From NCBI RefSeq assembly GCF_000327385.1, contig NW_008708227.1:158738-222737 (forward strand): a DNA stretch of 64,000 bases, read 5' to 3'. The stretch's first letter is position 1, and each line of letters starts with the position of its first letter. Origin of the DNA: Lottia gigantea. Taxonomy: Eukaryota > Mollusca > Gastropoda > Lottiidae. This document shows, one piece after another, positions 26,456 to 40,100 of the stretch. Position numbers and translations under genes: made by a program. The notes under the pieces are model-generated. The model saw only the letters and a list, made by a program, of their open reading frames with translations, was not told the origin of the DNA and did not search any database.

Positions 26456-27425
26456 TGTTTCATTTCCAGTTGTTTAATATTATATCCTTCATTTCCAGTT
26501 GTTAGATATTATATCTTTTACTTCCTGTTGTTAAATATTATATCTTACATTTCCAGTTGTTAAATATTATATCCTTCATTTCCATTGTTTAATATTATAT
26601 CTTTCGTTTCCAGTTGTTAGATATTATATCTTTAATTTCATTTCCAGTTGTTTAATATTATATCTTTAACTTCATTTCCAGTTGTTTAATATTATATCTT
26701 TCATTTCCAGTTGTTTGATATTATATCTTTCATTTCCAGTTGTTAAATATTATATCCTTCATTTCCAGTTGTTTAATATTATATCTTTCGTTTCCAGTTG
26801 TTAGATATTATATCTTTTACTTCCTGTTGTTAAATATTATATCTTACATTTCCAGTTGTTAAATATTATATCCTTCATTTCCAGTTGTTTAATATTATAT
26901 CTTTCTTTTCCAGTTGTTAGATATTATATCTTTAATTTCATTTCCAGTTGTTTAATATTATATCTTTAACTTCATTTCCAGTTGTTTAATATTATATCTT
27001 TCATTTCCAGTTGTTTGATATTATATCTTTCGTTTCCAGTTGTTTAATATTATATCTTTCGTTTCATTTCCAGTTGTTAGATATTATATTTTTAATTTCC
27101 CGTTGTTTAACATTATATCTTTACTTTCCAGTTGTTACATATTATATCTTTAATTTCATTTCCAGTTGTTAAATATTATATCTTTCGTTTCCAGTTGTTA
27201 GATATTATATCTTTAATTTCCAGTTGTTTTCCAGTTGTTTAATATTATATCTTTAATTTCCAGTTGTTTAATATTATATCTTTCATTTCCAGTTGTTTAA
27301 TATTATATCTTTCATTTCCAGTTGTTTAATATTATATCTTTCGTTTCCAGTTGTTTAATATTATATCTTTCGTTTCCAGTTGTTTAATATTATATCTTTC
27401 GTTTCCAGTTGTGTCATATAATATT
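26456..27425. repeat. 29-bp minisatellite, about 33 copies
   Basis: Tandem units of TTTCCAGTTGTTTAATATTA followed by TATCTTTCA, mainly 29 bases, with 34-base variants containing an extra AATTTCA. A larger block of about ten units appears duplicated: 26461-26700 and 26756-27000 share the same order of variant units. Every plus-strand unit carries a pyrimidine tract plus CAG, resembling a 3' splice site. It lies about 700 bases upstream of the TMC gene's first recognised exon. Confidence 0.92.
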
Positions 27426-27429
27426 ATAT

Positions 27430-27730
27430 CAGGTTTGCCATTGGGGCTGGGTGTTGGGTTAGTCTTGATTATATGTAAATAGTCTTCAGAAGTACTAGAA
27501 ATATACGAAATTTCATTTCCTATTTCTATAGATGTTTTTTTTCTATATAATTGGCAGTGCCCCAAAAAGATGACTCGTCTTTTAAACTTTCCGGCTCGAA
27601 TAGTTCTGGACATACAAGGATTTGAAGGCTCAAATTTCGATTGTGAACTGTTAGTACTATTACTGATTGGCTTAGCTGAAAAAACAATTCCCGTTTCTGA
27701 GACTAAAGTATGATTGGTCAAAACAATGGC
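27430..27730 (-). repeat. dispersed repeat family B, copy 1 (minus orientation)
   Basis: On the minus strand it shares with 53930-54150 and 62530-62950 strings such as GAAATTTGAGCCTTCAAATC and AGAACTATTCG or AGAATTATCCG. The flanks also share ATAGTCTTCAGAAGTACTAG versus ATAGTCTTCACAAGTAGTAG and TCAGAAACGGGAAT. The 129-codon minus-strand open frame at 27332-27721 runs through this repeat into the minisatellite and is therefore not treated as a gene. Confidence 0.6.
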
Positions 27731-28131
27731 GCATCTTTCCTCAAAGAGTTTTATCTGTTATGTCTAGCTGTTAGTAATATATGTTTCATTTTCAGTTCTT
27801 TAGTATTATAGCTTATATTTTCTTTTATTTGCCAATATTCAGTATCATATTAATCGAATGTTCCAGATACTAAATATTATCAATTTATTTAATATTGTTT
27901 TATACAGCAATTTCGTTCTAAATTCCAAGTGGTTCTCGTCAGTTCCACAGGTATGTTTTTGTCTCATTGTAGACGAACATCGTGTGGTATCCATTACAAT
28001 AGGGAAACTTTCCACATTTTTCATTATATTTTATAATGAACCTGAGCGGGAGTTGAATGGATGACAACAATAATAATCAATATATGCTGTCTGGGTAACA
28101 GATTTTATAAAGAAATTGTTTTGATTTCAGA

Positions 28132-28186
28132 TCGATACTGTTTGTGAAGAAATGATGACTCCTAAGTTGGTAGAAATGTGGCAATA
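28132..28186 (+). promoter_or_regulatory. 5' UTR part of the first recognised TMC exon
   Basis: A good acceptor (TTTTGATTTCAG) ends at about 28131, 55 bases before the chosen ATG. The transcript therefore probably begins in an upstream non-coding exon that I cannot place. The first ATGs in this leader are out of frame or followed quickly by stops; the ATG at 28187 opens the long reading frame. Confidence 0.5.
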
Positions 28187-31100
28187 ATGGATGTGAGCAT
28201 TCCAAGTGAATTTGGATCTAAAGAAGGGAAGCCCTTACTGAAAGATGCGGGACCTTCGTATCAAAGTATTGATAATCCACCAACAGATGACGTTCACGGT
28301 GACCGGAGAGAATCCGATCAGTGTGAGTGCTTTGGTTTTTTGTTTATTTGGGTAAAGGCACTTTAAAAATCTGTTTTGCTGCGCTATAGAGCTGATATTT
28401 GGGCTCAACTATCAGTAGCTCTCAAAATGACAATTTGAGAACAGAAGGTTGGTTGTTAGATCACAAGTCAACGTTCGCAAACTAGGTAGAAGTTGGATTG
28501 ATTCAATTAGGGGTTTTTAAACTTCTGGTCGGGTCGAATGACACAATGAAACTTGGCCCTGGATGGTGTGGGGTATTCATTCTGCGAAATTTGTTGGGAT
28601 CGTGGTGATTCTTGATGATTGATAGTCGTTGGTTTGATTTGGTTAGATTATCCGTTAACTGTTGAAAAGCTGGAAGATCCGAAAGAAATAATGTAAAAAA
28701 AAAAGGAGGGAAAGCTTTCTACAAATTAAGGGAGGGAAGATTACTGCAGGAAAACTTAGTGAGATATAAATAAAGTAAAAAAGTTTAAAAACTTTAGAAA
28801 TAGAAAATGAGAATAGGACAGCCCGAACCGCTTAAGTAGCACCTCCTTCTAAAGGGTCATTAAGCACTTCAAAAGGTATCAAATGAATACAAGTTTTAGT
28901 TTTTAATTTTGATATCCTGTGATTCTATTTTGTAGTTTCGATAGTTTCATCGTATGAATATACAGCAGAAGCCATTATTTATTGTTTGAAAAATGCTCAT
29001 TTACGTGGAGAGTAAGTAACGTTTGATATATTCTCTATTATAAACGTCAATTCCATCAGAGAAGTAGTTCATTACATGGCACAATTTCGACATGATAATA
29101 CTATGGGAATTACTCATTTTTCATTTCGATGGAAATGTTCTCTTTCGCTTTCTAACTAAGGGATCTTTTACTTGTAGTTGGCTTCCACATAACAGATACT
29201 GTAGGTGGGATGTGGCTTACAGTATATAGGATATAATACAAAATGTTTTTCTCATGATTTCAGTACTGACTGGATTGGGTGTATTGAAAATGTATCTGGT
29301 ACAGAAGAGGATAAATGGGCTCTCCAAATTAAAATACGAGATACTCTTCCGGGATATCCACTTACAATGTGCGAGAAAAGACAATTAGCCCAGTAAGTCG
29401 ATATATTAATTCACATAAAACTACATTATATCATTGTTTGTAATAATATGCTGTATATCTGATAGCTGTGAGTGTAATTTATTTCAAAATGGATTAGCAT
29501 TACCAGGAAGGAATACTTGCAGCAAATAACTCTTTCCTTTGTAATCTGCAGTATCAGCAATAAGAGCAATAAGAGTGGTTTTGACTTTTATCAGTAATTT
29601 TAACCAAAGTTGATGTAATGTTTAAATTTGGACTGAATTATATCAAATTATCAACTATTGTTATCAATATAAAACATTAAATACAGATCTTATATTTCAA
29701 CTTTTATATTAGATACTTTAAGTCTCACAAAATTCTGAAGAAGATAAAAAGAACGAAAGAGAAAATCAGACAACGTAAGAAGGTACATATACTCTGTTCA
29801 TGCTATAAGTAATGTCTGTATTCTATTTTCATTTCTTCAGCATATCACAAATTAACAATTTGTAGTTACAATTTCCGTAGGTATGTTCGCATTCAACTTG
29901 TACGCACTGTACACATTCTTGTTTTGTTTTTGTGCGTTTGTACCAACAATGTATATATAAAGTCTTTTAATTCTGAATTTCCGTGTTTTTAACATATAAA
30001 ACCATATATATTTGTCATCTGCAGAAGGTAGCATCATTTCTTCGAGGATTTGAGATTGAATTATGGGAGAGTAAAATTAAACGTGTTGCAGGTGAGATAA
30101 CTTATCTGTTAAAATGTCATTTAGCTAACGATAATGGATGTCTCTTTGTATGACCTTTAAGATTTGAGATTTATTGTGCTACCTTGCCAAAGAACTGATA
30201 CTTTTAGTTAAAATAATTCATTTATCTCCCATTTTCCTATTTTGCATCTGTGTTGCATGCAGTAAAAGATACACATACTTTATCAACCAAAAAAATCGAC
30301 AATCTTTGGTAGTAATTTTTGACGCTTTTTAACTCTCATGTTACATGTTATATTAGTATGTCTATTTTGATTTTGCAGCTTACTTTGGAAGTAGTGTTGC
30401 ATCGTATTTTGTGTTCCTACGTTTTTTGTTTTACTTGAATTGCTTTGTCTCTATATTGATGTTGGTTTTTGTCTCTTTGCCACAGGTAAGAATAAAAGGG
30501 GCAGTATGCAAAGTTTTCGTTATCAAAACAACTATATATTTAATGAACAACCCACCCTAAAGGTCATATAAATATGGATAAGTAGCACATATCTCTTGAT
30601 TTTCGCCTGTAAGTTTCGTTTGAACACCCTAAAAGTTTCAACGAAAAATCAGACTGTCCTTTTAAGTTGTCAATTGTTTCTGACGAATTATGAAAATATT
30701 GCTTAGTCATCTTGCTTAGTCTGCTTACCAGCGATAACATGATACCAACAAGGATGATTTATTTGGTTTTTGTACGTAATACATTCATCACTTACATCTG
30801 TAGGATCCCCTTTTATTCCGATGATTTATATGTTTAGATGTTCAATTTGTTCATTTCGTGTACTAAATTTATAATTTGATGGAAATCTCCTGCCTGAGCA
30901 ACCGAAATTATTGTAAGGATGCAAAACAGACATGTCTTTAATATTAAACTATATTTTACTGTAGATAATTCCAGGAGACTATTCTTTATCGTCTGAAATA
31001 ACTGGTTATTTTGTAAGTATCTTTACTTGAGCGACTAAGGCGCACTTTATAGTTTTATACAATATATAGATTTGTTTTGAACTAAAAGGGAATTGTCTCT

Positions 31101-34100
31101 GATGACTTTCTCAAATATCAATTAACTGCTGAAATGTTTAGTGTTAAAATGAGTTACAGAATACATAATAAAGATATACATTTTGCATTGATATAAGAGA
31201 AAATATCACTTCAATCTGTCAATCTTGCAGGGTTCTCTATCAACCAGTGTATTGTTTTATGGTGCCTATAATGATAAGAATATTGGTTGGTATAACAGAC
31301 CACTAGCCTATTTCTTAACATGGATCTTTGTCAATCTTGTTTCATTTATAGTTATTGTTATAAGGTAAGTTTTTGTTTTGATATATTCGGGTTGATGACC
31401 GATGCCAAGAGGCCAAAAACAATTTTCACAGACACCCCCCCCCCCCCTCCCTTTTCATGTGTTTTTTAAGGCCTTGTTAATTTATCTTTTGAGTTCAGAA
31501 GCTACAAATGTGGCAAATTGAGTGACGTTGTTTCATATACAGAGGATGGTTGCTGCTGACATGGTTTTGAAACTTCTTGCATTAATCAGTATGATCGACT
31601 ACAGTATGAGCTCACTGGGGTTGACAGCTTATGGGTATTACGAACATACAATATGATCTGAAGGATTATACACCAACTTGCATCTAAATTACCATCAAAT
31701 TATTGTTTCTCCATTAAGCGGCGTCCCTGGTAGCCTAATACATATGTATATCAATTATTAATAACGCATACTATATGTTTTTAGGATGTTTGTTGGTTAT
31801 TATATCAGTAAAAGAGTAGATCAGGGTAATGAGGACATGTTTTCATACAGATTATTTACCTCCTGGGATCATTCTATTACCAGTCATGAAGGTGTGTATG
31901 ATAGACAAACTGCTATTAAAACAGAGATCAAGGTATGTGGGATCGGTATATTATTTAACGTGATTGGGAATTCATTATAAATTGTTTATTTTAACGCTTA
32001 AATTGGTCGTATTGGATCCTGGAACGAGGGGTATGAATAGGCTTAGGGAGAATTAATTGGGGTCTGTCGGGGTAAAGATTCCAAAGAGAGTCTCCTCAAT
32101 GAAAAATAGAATTGATTTGATGATTTTTCTAGGTACTGTAACTAGCGCCTTCATTGACTATTCTTCATCCAGACTTCCTCATTAATTCTTGATAATGAAG
32201 TTTTCGTTAATTAACAGGAATTGATGCGAGAAGTAAAGTCTAATGAAGAGAGATTTAGTATCCATCTGTATGTATCATTTTAGTAATATGTCACTTTTTT
32301 TACAATTACAAAGCGAATTCGATTAGAGTTGACAACGAAGTGCATAATAACATTTGATTTTGTACTGACCCAATACCTTGATTTAACTATTAGAAGAAGT
32401 AGACGGAAACAACTATATTTTACCAGGATAACAGCTTCACAAAAGATTCTTTCTACCAGTTTGTACTCGGCCAAACCTCTTGGCATTGATCTTTCACGGA
32501 TTATCCCTACCCATGTATATCTGGGTCAACTGGAAATATGAGTGCAGATGCCTTGATGTAATGTAGGGAACCAATACCCTAACCGACAGTGCTATAGAAT
32601 TCCTGAAAGATGAGAAGGAGTAATAATCACCAAAAGTCTGTTTTATACATGTAATTCTATTTCATCATTATTTTTCAGTATTTGGGTTTATATGATAAGA
32701 TTTCTAGTCAATATTCTAGTTATTTGTATCCTGGCTGGTAGTGGCTATTTGATTTACCTTGTAGCTTATGAAACTGTTTTAACTACAGAAAGTGTCCCAA
32801 ACTTCATTCTGGATCTAGTTGATAAATACGAGGTAAGGGTTAATAAAGCTTACGGGTAAGATTATTCTTTGGATTCGACGTAAGGTAGACATGCGATGTA
32901 TATTCATCTTCTCATTTTAACTCAACGGAAAATATTTACATTTAGTTGAAATGGTTATAATGATTGAGATGTATTTAGGCGATCTGATGAATCTAGAAGT
33001 ACCGTATTCAGATAGAAAGGAGTCTCTTGTGATAACAAAGGATCCTTCTAGTTCTTTGAACTTGATATTTGATAAGATTAAATACCGTTTCAGCTCCCAG
33101 TAGCCGTTTCTACTCTAAAAGTTTCCATCCCGCCCATATTAGCTTGGTTGGTAACACTAGAGAAATATCATCCTCGAACAGAAATCAAGCTTAATATAAT
33201 CAGGTAAATACATAAAATTATATACACAATTATATTAAACGTTTTGTTTCACAAATTATTAAATTCAAATTCTTTATTGTCAAATTCTTGCAAGTTTTCT
33301 TTCTGTCTGGTTAATTAATTATCCATATGAGGAAAGGGTTATCTAATTATTTCAGTGTGATTACTCCATAATTGTATGCTCATTAACTTATGTTATGAAC
33401 GTCAATTGGGCTAGAGACGATATCTTTTTTTTCAGGACGGCCCTGTTTTATATTGGTAGTTTAGTATCATTGGTATCTTCCCTGTACACTGTTAGTAATG
33501 AATGTATGGATTCGACCCAAAATAAAACCTTAATTGCGGTAATCAATATTCTATATTTACCATTCCTTTGAATCTCTTTAATATTTCTTGTGGATTCTCA
33601 AGAGCTTGTCTATAGTGTGAGACATAATCTTCTTAATAAATATTGGTAGGTTTTTCATTGTTAAACAAGCTGAGCGTCTGTTCGTCTGGAAGGGACTAGA
33701 TGCAGAGACCACTTCTTCTACAAACTATGCACTTAAGACAGATGGAAATTGGAAAAAAGTAGGCTAATGCTGCTGTACTGTGGAAATTGTCTTTATTGCA
33801 CTCTGGTTGGTCTTGCACATCTTCAAAAACATAACCAGCTACAGAAAAGTAGGACGTAAATTTTTTTCTTTTAATTTTCATAGAATGTTAGTAATTTTTG
33901 TTGTTGGGAGAATGCGGTTGGAGAAGAGATATTTAAAGTGGTATTATTAGATCTGTTGATATTCCTGGTTGGTGTCGCTATATTTGATGGTTTAAGAGCT
34001 ATACTGGTCAAATGTCATGTTTGGAAAAAGGTAAGTGACATGCCAAGATACTCCTGTGTTATATACTGATGGAATATTCAGAACCCTTATTGTTTTATTA

Positions 34101-36216
34101 ACTCCGATTAAGGCATAGCTTCTTGCTTGACTACCAGTTCCCAACTGCATTGTGAACTGCTCTGATTGGCTATATTAACCAACGTTCAATCAATCAAATC
34201 CCTACATTTACAAGTGCCTGATGATGTCAATGTATTAGAGTATTAATGTGATATAACTATTCCTAGATAAATAGTATAAATCATATAAACCAAGTTATGA
34301 TTTGACAATGACAGTTGAAATCATGTCATTTGTCCTTGCTATATCATTCCAGTGCTATATCTCAATATACACTGATGTAACTTCTCGAAACGAGCTCTGT
34401 TGAATCAGTCAGGTAACATTTCTTATTTTATTTCAGTTGAATTTCCGTAATTTTGATGTAACCAGTTGTTTGTTGGATCTAATATATGGACAGGCTTTAA
34501 TCTGGCTCGGCTTATACTTCTCTCCATTTCTCGCATTGGTGGCTGTGATAAAACTTTACATAACTTTCTACTGTCGTTACATAGCAGTGAAATTTTTTAA
34601 CAATCCACCAAAGAAAGTCTTCCGTGTATCTCGATCTATAACATTTTATATCTTTGTACTTCTGATAAACCTGTTCATATCAATGTTTCCAATGATTTAT
34701 GCTGTTATTACGTAAGTAGTCTGCTGATTTTATAGCTTTTTTCACGTTTTAAGCAAACATTATCACAAAGCAACACATGAATATGTCATCTGGTGCTTTA
34801 TTTAGAAAACCGACAACGGAAAGTTTACAGAGAATGTACAGAGTGAAGATCAAAATATTATTCGTGGTTCTAAGGAGGAATGCATTTGATCAATACTTGT
34901 GGTCATTGCGAAACGCTTGAACATTTGTATTAAAGGAGAGTAAAGGTCGAGAACCACTTCTTCATGTGTGCATAATCACTGAACACTAAATCATGACCTT
35001 ATCTTATGAGGTCGATTTGTCGTATAAAATAGTTGTATATTACAATGCTACTATTATCCACTTAACCAGCTTGGTGCCTTCATTCGACTGTGGTCCATAC
35101 CGGATGGAACAACATGTGTATGAAATTCTAACATCGAAGATTGGTAATTTACCCAACTGGATAGAAGATATTATAACGTTTATGAGTACCAGTACAATTA
35201 TCATTCCTTTGATTATATTTCTCGGGTATGTACTTGTGGCTACCCTAATCATTTTACCTCCATCTAATTCCTGGTGCCAATATGATTCATGTATATATAA
35301 AATGTGAACAGAACCATATAATGGTGTTTTAATCAGTGTTCATATCATGGTGCCATAACGTTATGATGTAAGACTGAAACCAGTATAATGGCTTCGCAGC
35401 GTCTTGATGTATTCAATTCATGACACCGTGTCGTATCCTAATGATGCACTACATTAATAAGTGATTTAGTGAATATCAATCCATATCAAACCTCAATATA
35501 TGCTGAATTCGTGACAGGATGCCGTAACCCTCTTAAGTGCTGTATTCCTTGTAAAGTGTCGTTTCATCACATTTGCTGGTATAAAAGGAAGAAAGTATCA
35601 GATAAAGTATCGAATTTCTAGGTTTCAAATTAAAATATTCAATTTTTATACTTATTCAGGTTATTGGCACTGTTCTATAAAGCCAAAACAATGCTACATT
35701 CTAGTATTATCAAGGAACTTAGAAGTCAACTAAAACACGTAAGTAATATGAAATTTAACTTGACGGAGGTCAATATAATTATCAATGACTACAAGTTAAC
35801 AAGTATCCATGACACATTTCCGGTAATATCTTTAGTTTTGATGTTGTCCCTGAATATTTGAATAATTGCAATATTTTTTTTCAGGAACGAGTTGTCCAAA
35901 AGAGGACACTTTTCAAGAATGTGAGAGTTTCTAAAGGTAATCCTGCAATTCTACCCTTATCATCAATTAAAGGCAGAACCCCTTTTCGCTGAAATGATGG
36001 AGCGACTGACATGATATGACAATTTAGTTAATCTATTAAATAAGCGTACTATACCTAAACATAATCTTGGTTATCTCTTCAAAGTGCATTATAATAATAT
36101 GTTATTTACCAGAATTGGTAAATGGTAAGTAAAAAACTAAACTGGTCAAGAACCATTTCACTACAACACTCTTCTTTTCAGGTGTTTCAATGGCTTCAGC
36201 ATCAGAAATCGGATGA
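28187..36216 (+). CDS. TMC (transmembrane channel-like) protein
   Basis: Nineteen exons, all in phase, 691 aa: 28187-28322, 28936-29011, 29264-29392, 29713-29782, 30025-30091, 30379-30485, 30965-31012, 31231-31364, 31785-31932, 32218-32267, 32679-32832, 33094-33203, 33436-33538, 33884-34030, 34437-34711, 35070-35225, 35660-35738, 35885-35936, 36182-36216. TMC hallmarks in order: RDTLPGYPLTMCEKR, a basic helix (KILKKIKRTKEKIRQRKK), AYFGSSVASYFVFLRFLFYL (first membrane segment), and the family signature CCWENAVGEEIFKVV at about residues 450-464. There are about nine to ten hydrophobic segments in all, then LVPSFDCGPYR before the last one. TMC proteins are membrane channels or channel subunits of mechanotransduction. 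The N-terminus is short and the C-terminal tail (RVSKGVSMASASEIG) is only a few residues past the last helix region. The subfamily (TMC5/7/8-like versus TMC1/2-like) is not resolved by eye. Confidence 0.93.
33686..33883 (+). repeat. SINE-like dispersed repeat family C, copy 1, abutting a TMC exon
   Basis: Shares with 44345-44545 and 46497-46720 the strings GTAGGCTAATGC, TTATTGCAC or CTCATTGCAC, and a 3' end like CAGAAAAGTAGGACGTAAAT followed by a T-rich tail. Its 3' tail is the polypyrimidine tract and acceptor (TTTTCATAG) of TMC exon 14, the exon with the family signature. Confidence 0.6.
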
Positions 36217-36292
36217 CCGGAGTCCAATTTTGGTGTAAAAATGATGTCTTTCAGAATCTTCCAAAGTGCTATATGTTTTCTCAGTTAAAAAA

Positions 36293-36298
36293 AATAAA
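36293..36298 (+). terminator. polyadenylation signal of the TMC gene
   Basis: AATAAA about 77 bases after the TGA stop (36214-36216), followed by a T-rich stretch. The Roc-COR gene begins about 0.8 kb further on, so the two genes are separate transcription units. Confidence 0.5.
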
Positions 36299-36891
36299 AT
36301 ATTTTTCTCTATGACTATACTAAATATACTGGTCTTTTTGTTGAATAATTAACATGAGATGGGTAACTTGGGTTGGTGTCGAAAATAGTTATGAAGATAA
36401 AAAAAAAGTTATGTTAAAAGTAGGCATTGCACTTTTTGTTTGTCTGGGTCACCATTTACTGGAAGCGTTGAGATGCAAATCGAAACCAGTATCCGTAGCG
36501 AATTTACTTCGAGGGTCGAGGGGTATTACAGAGCATATAAAACGATATCTGTTTTGATTTCAAAACCGTGAGATATGTTTTTATATGGGACGGATATGAA
36601 TAGCGAAGGGATAATTTTGTACCCAATTAGATACTTTTGTTTGCTACAATTTTCGAGCTGCGCGATCTTTTAAAACATGGGATTTATGGAGAAGTAAATA
36701 TAAGCCTACATCTCTACTTTATTCTAGAAAATCTTTGTTGATTAGTTACAGCTTTTATTAAGATTATCATTCTGTCTCCTTGTATCTAATTGATAATGGT
36801 AATAACTACCAGTTGTATCAACATTATATCCCATTAATCAATCTTTTCCTTTCTTCTCTTCATTTTCCAAACTTTTAATTCATATTTATAG

Positions 36892-37075
36892 AACGTCTTC
36901 ACCTGCTTATTTCTCATACACATATAATCTGAAGATATCACGCGAGTTAACATCGCTATCAGGATTTATCAGAGCCAGCGAGACATTGGTAGCAAGGATT
37001 ACAAGATCTGAATGCTACACAAGTGATAAAAACAATTCACGGATTAACTCTTGCATTACGGATGTACTTCTTTAA
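36892..37075 (+). CDS. open stretch between TMC and Roc-COR genes, uncertain
   Basis: After an acceptor-like TTTATAG, one frame is open for about 60 codons to a TAA (SSPAYFSYTYNLKISRELTS and so on, with two Cys). A weak donor (GATGTACTT) lies just before the stop. It could be an upstream coding or 5' UTR exon of the Roc-COR gene, or chance. Stops in the frame of the Roc-COR start codon make the ATG at 37136 self-sufficient without it. Confidence 0.22.
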
Positions 37076-37135
37076 GTACTCACTAACATTAGGGTATTGA
37101 CCTATTGATTTGCCAAGAATATTTCTTGTGGCCCG

Positions 37136-40100
37136 ATGGAAGAATGCAGTGATGGAAGTTGTTTTTCAAATGATGAGGATATCAGGTGTCCAGGACCTTT
37201 ATTCAGGTAAGGTTACTGACATGATAGACTCAGTAACATATTAATAACTTGGACTGCGGCGGGCTTTACCGATGTCTACCCCTTTGAGAAACAAACATAT
37301 ACAAGCTTCTATGGTTATAGTTAGTTTGAGATCATCATCACACTGACTATGATAACATGGTAAGGAGAGCTGACATTGAGCTTAATCAGCCGGTAAAACA
37401 AATGTTTAGATATATGCCTTTAAGCGGCTCTGTTCTTTAACATTACGTAAATAAAATAAAGTATATTCAGACTCGATTGTGACCAACACATGAGTAAAAT
37501 CCTACTGCAATGTGATCTAAATTAAATGTTAAAAAGAAGTAAACAGAAAGTTTTCTCATTACAGGACAAAGCTCTATGTATTTGGTGAAAAAGATGACGA
37601 TAAAATCAAGTTGATTCACAGTTTAATTGGAACTAGAACCAATCTGGAGGAAGATGATGGTAAAGAAGATGTTCATATTGAACTGTGGTACCCCTTCAAA
37701 ACATCTGATGCTGGTATTTAAAACGTTATTTCTTTGTTAGCACGGTACTAGACCGTTCACAAAACGATACTTTGGTAATAGCTGAAATGTTACTGTATGT
37801 TCAAATGTAAATGTGTGTTCAAATACCTGAAATAATCTGATATAAAATCAAAATTCTTTACAAATATAATCAGATATAAGCGTTCCGGGTGCGTTTCAAT
37901 CACCTTATTTTTTTTAGCTAGCCTTCTAGATCGTCCAATTACTGGCGTTGAACATCATCTTACTTTTGAAATATGGCAGTTATCTGGCAGAAAGGTATTT
38001 ATCATTATCATAAACAATATCCCATTACATGCAGGCTGCTTTTGTCTACTGTATTAAATGACAATATAAATCACAATCCTCTTTGGCATCTCACTACAAC
38101 GGTTGCAGAAAGAAAGCTTCTCAGAAACGATACGCCAGGGTAATCAAACAAACAGACAGCGCGCATCGACCTGTCACCAGCGGACCATCCACTGAATACT
38201 GTTATTTTTATACATATTTTTTGGGGAAATCTTGAATTTTCCCTAATGTTAAGTAACGTTGTTTTATAAATATATATGTATATACTAAAAGGTTTTATGT
38301 GTCAGATATGTCAAACAGTTCTGGAGAATTTCTTAACACCAGAGGCAATGTATATTATTGTTTATGATACAAGTAAAGAGTCCTTTAAAGAATTCGTCAC
38401 CTCCACCTATATGAAAATTATTCAACGAGTATGTATAATGGAATATTTGATTTTTGAAGTAAATCGTAGCTATCATACAGAGTTTTATCTAAATGAAACA
38501 TTAAATAAGTATATTTTACACACGAGAGCCAAATTAAATTTAGAGGGGTATTAGTGGAGATTCTTCTGACAAATCCAATTAATATTATTAAAGTTTACAT
38601 GTTTATCAGTTTCCAGATAGTCCTGTATATTTTGTATCTGTAAATGGAACTAACTGTGGAGTTCGTGATCAACTGCTATTAGACAGGTTACAATCTATAC
38701 TTCAAGAATATAAACTATCGGTTCAACATCATATTTCTGATTTGAAGTAAGTTTTCGTCTTTGTTCGCATTAACATTTATAATCCATAATTCATTATACG
38801 TTCGTCTTTTTGCGATTGTTTGATACAGTAAAGTATTTTTTGACTTGCAGTACGCTTTCAAATATATATTTGAACTATTCCAGTACCCTTTCAAATAGTT
38901 TTGATAAAAACAAAAAGCATCATTCCTTTCAAAATGGTTTGAAGAATCATCCAGTTCCCTACTCCAGTGTTTTACAAGAAAAGTTGCGTATGGAAAATTT
39001 GTTAAATCGATTGCCGTATTACCCAGAAACTATTTATAATATTCAGCTAACTTGTAATTCCGTAAGTCTTTTATTACAAGTCCATATTGGTGTCAGCATA
39101 CCAACAAAGTAATTTCAACATTTAATAGGCAAAATACACGAGAAAAAAGACCAAACAATCGGAATATACCCGTAAACATGAGAAAAAGGACCAAATTGAT
39201 CAGCCCATAATCTAAATTCCATAAAAAATTACTACAGTTAACTCTCGTGGATATATCCCTTATGGGTGATGCTCTCAGTTAAGGAAAGAATTGGCTCCTT
39301 TAGGCTAGAAAGCATATTGATGGAGAATGCCCCCTCCCAAGCAGCCCTGAATCGTACGCCTATGTGTGATCACTGTGGTTTCTGTTCTAATCCATTCCTA
39401 TACCATGCCTGCACCGAGTATACGATTAATCTTATCCTTTATTTCAATGTAGGGTGTTCGAGAATTAAAGACTGTCATATTGAAATCTGCACTTGATAGA
39501 CGTCTATATCCTCATTTAGACTTAATTATCAAGTCTTGTACTATAAACCTCTATGATGAAATATTGAAACTACGAGAAGGAGACGTGGTCATCCAGACAT
39601 GTAGTCAATTTAAAGAAACTGTGTCTCGATTCCCAGATTTTCACGTGGAAGATCACCTAGAATTTTTAGAGAAAGTGGTAAAGTTATCTTTCCTTAGTAC
39701 ATTGTCGTTTAAACCACGTACTCAAAAAAACTTTTTTCGACTTATAAAACTGTCGGCTCGCTTAGTACGATTAAGTGTATTACTTTTTGCCAAGATAATT
39801 GTTTGCTGAAAATTCCTTTAAAAACCAATGTTCTGTTCACATATGCTAAAAATATAAGTTTTTTAGCCTTTCTCGCAATCACGATTTGAAAATAACGGAA
39901 TAAATCGAATATTCATTCGTTCCCTAATGCAAAGTGTGCCTGCTACATACAATGAAAGTCAAAGGTCGGTGAAATGCAATATATTGAAAGACGGAAACAA
40001 ATCAGCGCGACATGCTGAAATATCAATAGATTGAATTTCCCATTACCAACAGTCACTAAGTAATCTTATTTTATTTTTATGATGCTTATGATTTATTTTT

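Noticed and set aside
26456-27425. CRISPR-like array
   Set aside because: 29-base units are contiguous with no unique spacers; it is a minisatellite.
27332-27721. 129-codon minus-strand open frame as a gene
   Set aside because: It runs from a dispersed repeat (family B) into the minisatellite and has no domain or splice support.
39453-39809. Longer form of Roc-COR exon 7 past 39677
   Set aside because: The donor GTAAAG at 39678 joins in phase to the next COR exon; the extension loses COR similarity and soon stops.
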